From the NCBI GenBank assembly GCA_005779525.1, contig SXIZ01000303.1:1-16917 (forward strand): DNA of 16,917 bases, in the 5' to 3' direction. Both the position numbers and the translations under genes were made by a program. Positions 7,385 to 14,715 of this stretch are shown here, piece after piece; position 1 is the stretch's first letter, and each line of letters starts with the position of its first letter. A model generated the notes under the pieces. The model was not told the origin of the DNA. It did not search any database and was given only the letters and a program-made list of their open reading frames with translations. Origin of the DNA: Methylococcaceae bacterium (GTDB lineage: Bacteria; Pseudomonadota; Gammaproteobacteria; Methylococcales; Methylomonadaceae).

Positions 7385-8922
7385 GAAGAACTCAACACCG
7401 TTTGATAAAGACTGCGATATTTTTCAAACAGCAGATCTTGGTTAAAATAAGTATCGACACGGCGCATCGCTGCCGTACGGGTCGCTTCCCACTTTTCTGA
7501 ATTACTTAATATTTTTACCACTTCATCTGCTAGTGCTTCTGCGGCTGCAATGGGCACGACTGCCCCGGATAAACCTAGGGCTTTATCCGCATCACTTCCG
7601 CCTTCAATTAACTCGCGACAGGAACCGACATCGGTAGCAATGACGGGTAAACCGCTTGCATAGGCTTCTAAAATTACTAAGGGCAGTCCTTCACTAATGG
7701 AAGAAAGTACGATGACGCCAATTTCTGCCATCACCTCCGCGACATTACAGAAACCTTTGTAAATAATTTGATCTTTTAAATCTAAGCTTGCAATTAAATC
7801 GCGGCATTCTTGCGCATATTTGGGGTCTTCTTCCTCTCCTCCAATGATCCAGGCTTGCGCTGCAGGGATATGTGTACAAATACTGCGCATTGCTCGAATA
7901 AAGGTTTTCACATCTTTAATGGGCACCACACGCCCAATAAAGCCAATGATGGGGGGAGGATCATGCGGGCGCTCGCGTAAGTGCATGAATCTTTTTAAAT
8001 TAACGCCATTGGCGATCACCGAGACATTGTCAGGTTGGGCGCCGTCCATGATTTGGCGTTGGCGATTACCTTCGGTAATTGCGAGGATGGGTTTGGCTGT
8101 CTGGTAGGTTAAGCGCCCCATGGATTCAAAAAAACGAATCCATAACTGACGTAAATAACTAAAATCTTTGTTTAAACTAGAGCTATAGAGGTCGGTGACT
8201 TCATTGATCCAGTCGATCTGCGCTAAATCAATTTTACGTTCTTTCGTATAAATGCCATGTTCAGTCAGCATAAACGGTCGATGGAACAGCGTGTACAACA
8301 TTACGCCAAACAGCCCGGCATAGCCAGTTGAAATAGAATGGTACACTCGTGCTTTTGGCGCTTTCGCAATACTGGAGATCAAGGAAAATAAGGGACCATG
8401 CATAGCGCGGATGGTCCAAAAATAGTCCAAGAAAGAATTTTCGCTCGAAAACTTATCGTAGTTTTCAGTAATAAAATTCCAAGAGGCTCGGCTGTAGAGA
8501 AAGCTTGATAAATCAATGCTTTGTAACTCATATAAATGCCGCATTACATCTTCTAGAATTTTATCCAGGTCGGGTGAGGTAAATTCTCTAAAATGACTAT
8601 GTAATTTCTTAATCGCTAGATAAGCTTTAGGATCACCCTCTTTTTGTCTGGGTTCAGGGGAGTCTTCTTCGGGAATAAGAAAAATTTGCGTTAAACTGAT
8701 GACATTTTTAGGCAAGCTGTAATGTAAACTCCCGTAGTTTGAAGCTTTGTCCCCAATAAATAACAAGGCAAAGGTAAATTCGGGTAAGCCACTAATTATT
8801 TGATGTACCCAGCTGGAGACTCCTCCGCGAACATAAGGGTAGGTACCTTCTAAGATTAAGCAAATATCCGCGACAAACTCTTGCGATTTTGCAGCTGCAC
8901 CCGATTCTGCATTTAAAGCCAT
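7372..8922 (-). CDS. pelF: Pel polysaccharide glycosyltransferase PelF (GT4)
   Basis: A 516-residue GT-B-fold cytosolic glycosyltransferase, the only transferase in the cluster and thus the predicted Pel polymerase. The N-terminal Rossmann half begins with ICLILEGTYPYVRGGVSSW (residues 20-38), a PelF hallmark including the Gly-Gly loop. The C-terminal half has GRVVPIKDV (330-338, with Arg331 and Lys336) and the GT4 EX7E motif, Glu411 and Glu419 in SEGLPLVILEA. The family uses UDP-activated sugars; in Pseudomonas a UDP-N-acetylhexosamine donor is expected. The UDP-GlcNAc C4-epimerase (PelX-like) that can supply UDP-GalNAc is not in this window. It overlaps pelE by 10 bases upstream and pelG by 13 bases downstream. 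Confidence 0.94.
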   Translation of the reverse strand: MALNAESGAAAKSQEFVADICLILEGTYPYVRGGVSSWVHQIISGLPEFTFALLFIGDKASNYGSLHYSLPKNVISLTQIFLIPEEDSPEPRQKEGDPKAYLAIKKLHSHFREFTSPDLDKILEDVMRHLYELQSIDLSSFLYSRASWNFITENYDKFSSENSFLDYFWTIRAMHGPLFSLISSIAKAPKARVYHSISTGYAGLFGVMLYTLFHRPFMLTEHGIYTKERKIDLAQIDWINEVTDLYSSSLNKDFSYLRQLWIRFFESMGRLTYQTAKPILAITEGNRQRQIMDGAQPDNVSVIANGVNLKRFMHLRERPHDPPPIIGFIGRVVPIKDVKTFIRAMRSICTHIPAAQAWIIGGEEEDPKYAQECRDLIASLDLKDQIIYKGFCNVAEVMAEIGVIVLSSISEGLPLVILEAYASGLPVIATDVGSCRELIEGGSDADKALGLSGAVVPIAAAEALADEVVKILSNSEKWEATRTAAMRRVDTYFNQDLLFEKYRSLYQTVLSSSWQA

Positions 8923-9926
8923 TGGTTTACCATATTGGTCAAGGTATTTTTCTCCGAAAATTGATTAACGCGTTTGATGAAATATGCAACATCATCAAAA
9001 CGACGTTGGGCAAAAGCAAGCTCGGCTTGGTATGGGGCGAGTTTTTCTTCTGCCATACCGTAGCGTTGCGCTAGACGGAAATTTTCCGCAGTTTGTTCAT
9101 ATAGTCCAAGTTCAAGGGTGATGCGACCTCGAAGAAAATACAGTTCGATATCGGTAATAAAAAATTCAGAAGCAGAAATAGCATGCTCATTGGCAGCCTC
9201 TAACACATGGATTTTAGCTTGGCCTTGCTCGAGTCCTAAGTAAGCCAATTCCCAATACGATTCGGCAATATAGTGATGTTTGCTTGCACGTTCAATTTTG
9301 GTTAAGTTGCTGTCCTTGAGTAAATTCAAGTTTTTTTGAATTAGATTGCTGATTTTCTTTTCTTTGGTATTAAGCATCGAATAGGCAAGCAAGCGAACTT
9401 CATCAATGGGGTCAAGTAGCGCAATTTGTAGAATGGGAATGGCTTCTTGATCACTCATCTTACGGGTCGCCAGGACTGCGCGAATGCGTTCATGTTCTTC
9501 GGTGGAGGATTCCAGAATTGCGCGAATATTACCTCCAATAAATTGCGTATAGGCAATATTTTCTACAATGTTTTCAGGGATGACTGGGGGTTCGATGATA
9601 TTAAAATTATTAATCGTTGGACGTTTGGTATAGTAACTTCCCAAAGTTACCGTAATTAAGATCGCTAAACCAGCAATAAATGGAATGCTAAAACACAAAA
9701 TAAAAAATAAAATCAGAATTAACGGTGTTTTTTCGAGCTTGGGGGTTAGCAATACCCACTGCGGCCAGGGGAACAGTAAGCTACTTAAGATATGTAATAA
9801 AAAAGCTTCAAACCAAGCGCTTTTTACAATAAACACGACCATATACCCTTGTAAACAAAATGCAATCAGTAGCATCATTAATGCTATTAATTGTTGCGGT
9901 GAGGGTTTACTTTCGATGCTACTCAT
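8913..9926 (-). CDS. pelE: Pel inner-membrane TPR protein PelE
   Basis: A 337-residue protein. The N-terminal part has hydrophobic segments at about 12-34, 38-52 and 68-96, fitting two or three membrane helices. A HEAT-like stretch follows (about 145-200, with ILQIALLDPIDEVRLLAYSML), then helical TPR-like repeats to about residue 320 (for example AESYWELAYLGLEQGQ and FFITDIELYFLRGRITLELG). This matches PelE in length and layout; the Pseudomonas protein sits in the inner membrane beside PelD and PelG and presents a cytosolic TPR domain. PelE sequences diverge strongly, so the name rests on architecture plus position between pelD and pelF. Overlaps of 8 bases with pelD and 10 bases with pelF suggest coupled translation. 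Confidence 0.85.
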   Translation of the reverse strand: MSSIESKPSPQQLIALMMLLIAFCLQGYMVVFIVKSAWFEAFLLHILSSLLFPWPQWVLLTPKLEKTPLILILFFILCFSIPFIAGLAILITVTLGSYYTKRPTINNFNIIEPPVIPENIVENIAYTQFIGGNIRAILESSTEEHERIRAVLATRKMSDQEAIPILQIALLDPIDEVRLLAYSMLNTKEKKISNLIQKNLNLLKDSNLTKIERASKHHYIAESYWELAYLGLEQGQAKIHVLEAANEHAISASEFFITDIELYFLRGRITLELGLYEQTAENFRLAQRYGMAEEKLAPYQAELAFAQRRFDDVAYFIKRVNQFSEKNTLTNMVNQWL

Positions 9927-11283
9927 TGGGCATATTTAAAAATATATTTTCCATATTCAAATCATTAGCGATGCATTGCATGCATTCGAATAATTTTTTT
10001 TCTGCTGAAAGTACCTGCGTTACATGCCGTAAGCCCAGCATCTCAAGATCGGCAATGCCAGTTTCGCTTTTAATAATACTTTTTAAGCGCAGCCAATAAC
10101 CATCCACCCCACGAAGATCGGTTAACGGTAAAATCAGCAGGGCAACATTATTTCCAGATTGATTTTTTTGCAGCAGAATTTGGTCTAAGCCCCGTTGCCG
10201 ACGCACAATTAAATTCGTCAGTCGTTCAGAATACATGGGATTACAGATTTCTATGCCTAAGAGACTCGCAGATAGATTGTAATTGAGTACATCTTCCATA
10301 CAACGCATAGACTGAATATAAAAAAACATCAGATTTTCATCTTTAAAGAATCGATCTGGGTGTAACTTGGTGCCCATTAAGTCGCCAATATAACCACCAA
10401 GAATTGACAATAATTGAATGTTATCTTCCCTGAAGGCTCTAAATGGCATTTTATTAACGGTAATTACGCCAAAAATTTTTCCATAGACATCTATTAAAGG
10501 AATGACAAGGAGCAGTTCCTTTTCTTCTTGCGTGATTAAATTTAATTTTAAACTGACGGTTTTACGGCTGGTCAGGGACTTTAAGAGCAAGTTATTTTGC
10601 AGATCCAGTACCGTAGGATAGCCAATATAGGCGACGGGTTGTGCATTGACGGTATTGGTTTTGGTATTCATCGCATGTAAACTTGCACCTTGTAAAGATC
10701 CTAGATCGGCAAGCGTTCTCAGAATAAGCAGACCCAAACCATTGAGGTCTTCTTTATCGGTATGCGATAACAAAATTTGACGTCGAATACTCAAAATACT
10801 GTCGCGTAAACTAATTCTAGACGCAACCATTTGTTCCAAACGATCATGTGAATGTTTCAGCATATTAAATGCATGACTCACTTCACTTAAACGTTCGTTG
10901 AGGTAGGCTGCTGCCGCATATAAACGTTTGATGCGACGGTACCAGTAATTACGAAATTCACCTGCAATCACCGCAGTAAACAGTAAATTAAGTCCCAAAC
11001 CCACCGGAGTGCCTTGCGCCCAAGAAAGTTGGTATAGCCCACTCACATACACAATCACAACTAATAATAAAACGCTGTTGAGAGCATAGGATAAACCATA
11101 GCGTATCCCACTGAGTGAGGGGCCGAGCATTAACCAACTAAAACCTAAGCCAGAAAAAAATGGGGCTTCTGGCATAAAGCAATAGCCGAGTAAGAGTCCT
11201 AATAAAGTTAAGGCGAGGGTCTCTGTGATGGCTACACTGGTTTTAGTGTCGAATTGAATGTCGCGCCATTCTGCATCTTGCAT
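9919..11283 (-). CDS. pelD: c-di-GMP receptor PelD (membrane, GAF, degenerate GGDEF)
   Basis: A 454-residue inner-membrane protein that activates Pel synthesis when c-di-GMP binds. Four hydrophobic helices lie in residues 17-110, then a linking helix (about 120-165), a GAF domain (about 170-305) and a GGDEF-like domain (about 310-440) with no GG(D/E)EF active site, so it should be catalytically dead. The inhibitory-site motif RxxD is intact as Arg364-Gly-Leu-Asp367. A second arginine, Arg399, follows at exactly the spacing of Arg367/Asp370/Arg402 of Pseudomonas aeruginosa PelD, supporting real c-di-GMP binding. The ATG at 11283 lies 18 bases after the pelC stop. No strong Shine-Dalgarno site is visible, and the start is the least certain part. 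Confidence 0.92.
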   Translation of the reverse strand: MQDAEWRDIQFDTKTSVAITETLALTLLGLLLGYCFMPEAPFFSGLGFSWLMLGPSLSGIRYGLSYALNSVLLLVVIVYVSGLYQLSWAQGTPVGLGLNLLFTAVIAGEFRNYWYRRIKRLYAAAAYLNERLSEVSHAFNMLKHSHDRLEQMVASRISLRDSILSIRRQILLSHTDKEDLNGLGLLILRTLADLGSLQGASLHAMNTKTNTVNAQPVAYIGYPTVLDLQNNLLLKSLTSRKTVSLKLNLITQEEKELLLVIPLIDVYGKIFGVITVNKMPFRAFREDNIQLLSILGGYIGDLMGTKLHPDRFFKDENLMFFYIQSMRCMEDVLNYNLSASLLGIEICNPMYSERLTNLIVRRQRGLDQILLQKNQSGNNVALLILPLTDLRGVDGYWLRLKSIIKSETGIADLEMLGLRHVTQVLSAEKKLFECMQCIANDLNMENIFLNMPNE

Positions 11284-11301
11284 ATGAAATTGTATGATTA
11301 T

Positions 11302-11847
11302 TTATTCAGTTAAAGGCAATCCAGCAAATAATTCACTGATTAATTCTTGACCAGTTCCACTCAGGCTTGCTCTTCCCCAGCCTGTTTTGGCACCCGTTGC
11401 TGACCAGACAATACTACCAGTAGTTAAGTCTACGACTGTAAAAGTGATGCCTACCGCAGGTTCACCGTCTAAGCCACTTTTGTAATGCCATTCTTGTACA
11501 CTCCCGCCAATACCATACTGATATTGTTGTGATTTTCCCCATTGGATTGCTTGGTCAACCAATTTTTGCGTATTCAACTCAGGTAATTGCGCGTCAGTGA
11601 TCGGTATCTGCGTCGGTAACAGGTTGATATGTCGCTCTGAGCGCAAAAGCGTCGCTGCAATGTCGGCAATGCGTTCACCTGCTTCAGGGCTATCTGAGTG
11701 GTTCAATAGGGGCAAAAAAATCCAAGTGCTATGAGGATTGAGTGGGGCGGATTGTTGGATGGTATGCGAAGCACAAGAAAGCAGCAAGCTACTGGATAAA
11801 CTAAAAATTAGGATTATAGAAAATCGCAGCAATGAATGAGTAATCAT
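11302..11847 (-). CDS. pelC: Pel outer-membrane lipoprotein PelC
   Basis: A 181-residue lipoprotein. A hydrophobic signal peptide (about residues 6-24) ends in the lipobox LLSC with acylated Cys25. Ala26 follows rather than Asp, which fits sorting to the outer membrane. The mature part includes ERIADIAATLLRSER and a strand pair (GGSVQEWHYKSGLDGEPAVG, then VVDLTTGSIVWSATGAKTGW) typical of PelC/CsgG-like folds. In Pseudomonas, PelC forms a 12-subunit periplasmic ring that funnels Pel towards the PelB channel. No pelB is present here, so its partner is either elsewhere in the genome or replaced. AGGA at 11855-11858 (minus strand) lies seven bases before the ATG. It is the first gene of the pelC-G run and is preceded by a 191-base gap that could hold the promoter. 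Confidence 0.88.
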   Translation of the reverse strand: MITHSLLRFSIILIFSLSSSLLLSCASHTIQQSAPLNPHSTWIFLPLLNHSDSPEAGERIADIAATLLRSERHINLLPTQIPITDAQLPELNTQKLVDQAIQWGKSQQYQYGIGGSVQEWHYKSGLDGEPAVGITFTVVDLTTGSIVWSATGAKTGWGRASLSGTGQELISELFAGLPLTE

Positions 11848-11917
11848 GGAATTTTCCTAAAGTGAAATCCAAAAGTTGTGATAGCAGTCTAACTTTAAAT
11901 CGGTTAAGTAAGTGCCT

Positions 11918-11958
11918 ATTATCTAATATTTGAAGGTTAAATACCTTGATACTGTCAA
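11918..11958 (-). promoter_or_regulatory. candidate promoter/operator upstream of pelC
   Basis: In the 191-base gap before pelC the minus strand holds a perfect -35-like TTGACA (11953-11958). It is followed by an inverted repeat, AAGGT-ATTTA-ACCTT (centred near 11940; the arms extend to seven bases with one mismatch), and then overlapping -10-like hexamers TATTAG (11923-11928) and GATAAT (11918-11923). The -35 to -10 distances are longer than the ideal 17 bases, so this is not a clean sigma70 promoter. The inverted repeat may be an activator or repressor site. The rest of the gap is A+T-rich, apart from a small hairpin (12018-12034) near the end of the GH114 gene that has no T-run. Confidence 0.3.
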
Positions 11959-12038
11959 AGTAATTACAAAGATACGCGATTTTTTGTGAACTCTATCACG
12001 TAAATTTGCCTGCAGCTCCACAATAGGGATGTGGGCGA

Positions 12039-13094
12039 CTAACAACTGCTGCGAAATTGGTCGTTCAGTTCCAAAGGTAAAATTAAAGTACTAAAGTGTG
12101 CCTGCAGTGCTTGTTGACATAATGACTGCCGTCCAGAATTGCTGCGATATTTAGTCGCGTATTCTATGTTGAGCACGGGTTTTTGCGCAGTGATAAACTG
12201 ATTTAACGCACTGCATTCATTATATTCGTGGCATTGCTCATTGACACTAAAATCAAAATCACTGACTAAAGCGTCTACCTGTTCAGTATCATTTTTCAAG
12301 CCTACCGCTAAACCTCTAGTATGAGCAGCCTGGGCAATATTTTTATTAAATAGCAGTTGGTCATTTGCCGTTAGCTTGAATCCACTGGCATTGGTGTAGC
12401 CATTGACATTGTCTGGGTCAACCCCATCACACCCCTTACTGACAGCTAAATCCAACCTAGCTTCCATGATTTTGAAAACCTGTGCTGAGCGAATATCTAA
12501 CCATTTTTCGCCCGGCCAATCTGCTAAAGGATTACCTAAATCTTTGTTAGCGAAATTTGCTTGATCCTCACGCCAATTTTCATAAGTCCCCGCAGAAAAA
12601 TAACAGATGACTTTTTTACCACTGGTTTTTAATTGATTGATTAATTCCTTACTGGAATCAAACAAATCAATATCATACAGTTCAACCGCATAATTGGGGT
12701 TGACGGTCTCGGTCAGCTGAATCTGCCAGCTCACGCCAACTTTGGGTTGGTACCAAGATTTGTGGAGTTGGGTCGGAACAGTAAAGTGCTCAATATTAGA
12801 GATTGGCCCAGCCGTATTCCCCGCAACACTTTGCACTGCAACAAAATAGGCATCGCCTGGCGGTAATGAGACACTTAAACGATTAACCTGCCCCATGTTC
12901 AGCGTGTATATGGGAGACTGGTTAGGATAGGGCGCATAATATAATAAGTAATGACTTGGGATGCTACTGCTAGTCCAGCTAGCTGTGACTTGTTGCCCGG
13001 TGACACTCACGTTCAGCACTGGAGCGTCAGGCAATCCGGCTGCGAGGGAAAAACTGCAGATGACTAAAGCGATAAAAAAAGACGTGGTACGCAT
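12039..13094 (-). CDS. secreted FN3-GH114 endo-alpha-1,4-polygalactosaminidase
   Basis: A 351-residue predicted exported glycoside hydrolase. The signal peptide covers about residues 1-19 (cleavage after SLA or AA, no lipobox). A fibronectin-III-like domain spans about 22-106. The GH114 TIM barrel (about 114-345) shows the family hallmarks in order: VGVSWQIQL (119-127), YDIDLFD (140-146), VICYFSAGTYENWR (162-175), WPGEKWLDIR (193-202), CDGVDPDNVNGY (222-233), GLAVGLKND (261-269), VNEQCHEYNEC (284-294). Acidic residues in DGVDPDN (Asp226, Asp228) and Glu286 are the catalytic candidates. GH114 enzymes cut alpha-1,4-linked galactosamine polymers, and Pel is such a polymer. Its place directly before pelC, where pelA and pelB are missing, suggests a role in Pel trimming, release or turnover; this role is inference. 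No good Shine-Dalgarno site precedes the ATG. Confidence 0.88.
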   Translation of the reverse strand: MRTTSFFIALVICSFSLAAGLPDAPVLNVSVTGQQVTASWTSSSIPSHYLLYYAPYPNQSPIYTLNMGQVNRLSVSLPPGDAYFVAVQSVAGNTAGPISNIEHFTVPTQLHKSWYQPKVGVSWQIQLTETVNPNYAVELYDIDLFDSSKELINQLKTSGKKVICYFSAGTYENWREDQANFANKDLGNPLADWPGEKWLDIRSAQVFKIMEARLDLAVSKGCDGVDPDNVNGYTNASGFKLTANDQLLFNKNIAQAAHTRGLAVGLKNDTEQVDALVSDFDFSVNEQCHEYNECSALNQFITAQKPVLNIEYATKYRSNSGRQSLCQQALQAHFSTLILPLELNDQFRSSC

Positions 13095-13127
13095 AAAAAA
13101 TATTCAGCTAAGCCGTAAATAGCTAGA

Positions 13128-13156
13128 AGTATAGCCTAAATGCAGACTAGTCATTA
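13128..13156 (-). promoter_or_regulatory. candidate promoter of the GH114 gene
   Basis: The minus strand has a good -10 element, TATACT, at 13128-13133. It would give a leader of roughly 25-30 bases before the ATG at 13094. The matching -35 window (about 13151-13156) reads TAATGA, a poor match to TTGACA, so an activator would probably be needed if this is a real promoter. The surrounding sequence is strongly A+T-rich (a run of six A at 13163-13168, + strand), as often seen upstream of promoters. Confidence 0.3.
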
Positions 13157-13237
13157 TTAATAAAAAACAATAATTTAAATCGGTATTTCTAATTGAACGC
13201 GTCCTAGAAGGCTAAAGCAGTACTAGATAATTAGTTA

Positions 13238-13373
13238 TTGCTACTGTAGCAAAGCATGCGGTTTTCTAGAGTTGCACACAGATAGCACCGTTGCTATTAC
13301 TTGTAGTACCTGTATGTTTCCTATTATAAACATACAGTTGCTTAGGGTGGTATCAATCCATCGACAACCACCC
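13238..13373. repeat. cluster of four inverted repeats between ccmI and the GH114 gene
   Basis: Four separate inverted repeats occupy 136 bases. TTGCTAC/GTAGCAA at 13238-13252 is a perfect 7-base palindrome around one base. ATAGCA/TGCTAT at 13282-13297 has 6-base arms and a 4-base loop. CTGTATGTTT/AAACATACAG at 13310-13337 has perfect 10-base arms and an 8-base loop. GGGTGGT/ACCACCC at 13345-13373 has 7-base arms and a 15-base loop. None is followed by a T-run on either strand, so ordinary rho-independent termination is not supported. The stretch could be a structured RNA leader, a set of protein binding sites, or an mRNA-stabilising element at the end of the ccm transcript. The rest of the 292-base gap (13095-13386) shows no gene. 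Confidence 0.45.
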
Positions 13374-13386
13374 AACAGCACTCGCA

Positions 13387-14715
13387 CTAAGGGATAACTT
13401 CGTTAATAAGTAATTTAATCGCAGTATTAGTGCTCTTGGGATTGATGTTTTCAGCACGGGCAAAAAAATCACCGGATTGGGCTTTTGCTTGCCCAGACAA
13501 AGAAATTCTTGCGGTAACATCAACTGATTCTGCGGAGGATAAGTTAGCGGTAGGCATGACCGCATTGCTATCATCCAGGGTGATAGTGGTGGGTAAGGCT
13601 TGCACTTGAATCCGTTGTGCTGCCAAAGGCATTTTGCCGCCCCGGGGACTTGCAAACACAAAGACCACTTGCTCGGGGCTGACCTTGGCTTTGAATTCAC
13701 TACTAATATCAACTTCTACAGTCAGTTTTGCAGAACCTGCCGCACTGGGTTTTTCAGCGGTAGCAACTTGCGGTGCTTCCAAAGCAGGCGTTATTCCCAA
13801 ACGTTCCTGGGCGGCTTGAATTGAAGGGTTAATAAATTGTTCAGCCATGTTAGAGTTGGCTTTCACCTTCGCACGTTGCCAGAACTGAATAGCTTCCGCA
13901 TAAGCATTACGTTGGAAGGCATCAATTCCTTGTAGGACCAACGCGTTGGCTTCTTGGGGATCAACGGCTAGAGCTTGCGCTATAGCGGCTCTGACTGGGT
14001 CGTTGATTTGTTCGTTATTTGCTAGATATAACGCTTGCGCATACGCTCCTTTAACGGCGCTGTATTCGGCAGAATCTTTAGGGAGCAATTGTTCGATGCG
14101 TTGAAAAACTTCGGCAGATTTGTCATATTGCTGGGTTGCGGCATAGCTATTGGCTAACAAATACCATTTTTTGACATCCGTCGGGTCTTCTTTGAGTTTT
14201 TCGGTCAGAATAGTTATTGCTTTATTAAAATCCGGTGCAGCGGGTTTGCTGCCGCCTTGTTCCTGCAGGGCAAGCATGCGTAAATAATCGGGACTACGCC
14301 CTAAGACTTGATACAGTGCTAGACTGCCGATAATGACACCCATACTTAACAGGCCGCCAATTAACCAATGTGGCATTGCCAGCTCAATTTTTCGATATTC
14401 TTGGGCGTGTGCTTGTTGACTAACGTCGCTCAGCAGGTTTTTCTCCAGTTCCACTTTAAGTAAAGCAAAACTCTCTTGTTCCAGAGTCCCTTGCAGTAAT
14501 TCAGTTTCTAGTTCTTGCAAACGCTCTTTAAAGATTTCAATATTGCGTTGCTTTTGTAATGCTGCGATCGTCTGGTCGTCAGCTTGGCTTTTTGCTTTTT
14601 TGCGCTGACCGGGCAAGGGTGCTGCACTGGATTTACTTGCCTGTATGAATGGCCAAAAAATACAGCAGGTCGTGAGCGTGAGTAGGGTGGCAACGGCTAG
14701 CCAAAAACTAATCAT
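13387..14715 (-). CDS. ccmI: cytochrome c maturation protein CcmI (CycH)
   Basis: A 442-residue inner-membrane protein that binds apocytochrome c and delivers it to the CcmF/CcmH haem-ligation complex. Two membrane helices (about 4-22 and 116-136) flank a cytoplasmic loop with a coiled-coil-like stretch (about 50-98). The periplasmic part has TPR repeats (about 145-310, for example DVKKWYLLANSYAATQQYDK). It ends in a beta-rich C-terminal domain (about 330-440) with the typical VFVFASPRGGKMPLAAQR (370-387). The length is in the usual range for the long, separate CcmI of Pseudomonas-type clusters, unlike E. coli, where this region is fused into CcmH. Its ATG overlaps the ccmH stop as ATGA. It is the last gene of the ccm run; GH114 starts 292 bases downstream on the same strand. 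Confidence 0.92.
   Translation of the reverse strand: MISFWLAVATLLTLTTCCIFWPFIQASKSSAAPLPGQRKKAKSQADDQTIAALQKQRNIEIFKERLQELETELLQGTLEQESFALLKVELEKNLLSDVSQQAHAQEYRKIELAMPHWLIGGLLSMGVIIGSLALYQVLGRSPDYLRMLALQEQGGSKPAAPDFNKAITILTEKLKEDPTDVKKWYLLANSYAATQQYDKSAEVFQRIEQLLPKDSAEYSAVKGAYAQALYLANNEQINDPVRAAIAQALAVDPQEANALVLQGIDAFQRNAYAEAIQFWQRAKVKANSNMAEQFINPSIQAAQERLGITPALEAPQVATAEKPSAAGSAKLTVEVDISSEFKAKVSPEQVVFVFASPRGGKMPLAAQRIQVQALPTTITLDDSNAVMPTANLSSAESVDVTARISLSGQAKAQSGDFFARAENINPKSTNTAIKLLINEVIP

Noticed and set aside
9685..10099. Overlapping plus-strand frames antisense to pelE and pelD
   Set aside because: They are opposite clearly coding pelE and pelD sequence, have no Shine-Dalgarno support that I can see, and resemble no family.
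6014..11847. Reading the pel genes as a degraded remnant because pelA and pelB are absent
   Set aside because: All five frames are intact and full-length with conserved key residues (lipobox in PelC, RxxD in PelD, EX7E in PelF), so decay is not supported.
12018..12034. Hairpin CCACA/TGTGG just after the GH114 stop as a terminator
   Set aside because: The stem has only five base pairs, and no T-run follows on the minus strand.
13353..13712. A 119-codon minus-strand frame overlapping the end of ccmI
   Set aside because: It lies in another frame of ccmI, whose C-terminal domain is clearly recognisable there. Its composition is proline- and leucine-rich with no family resemblance.
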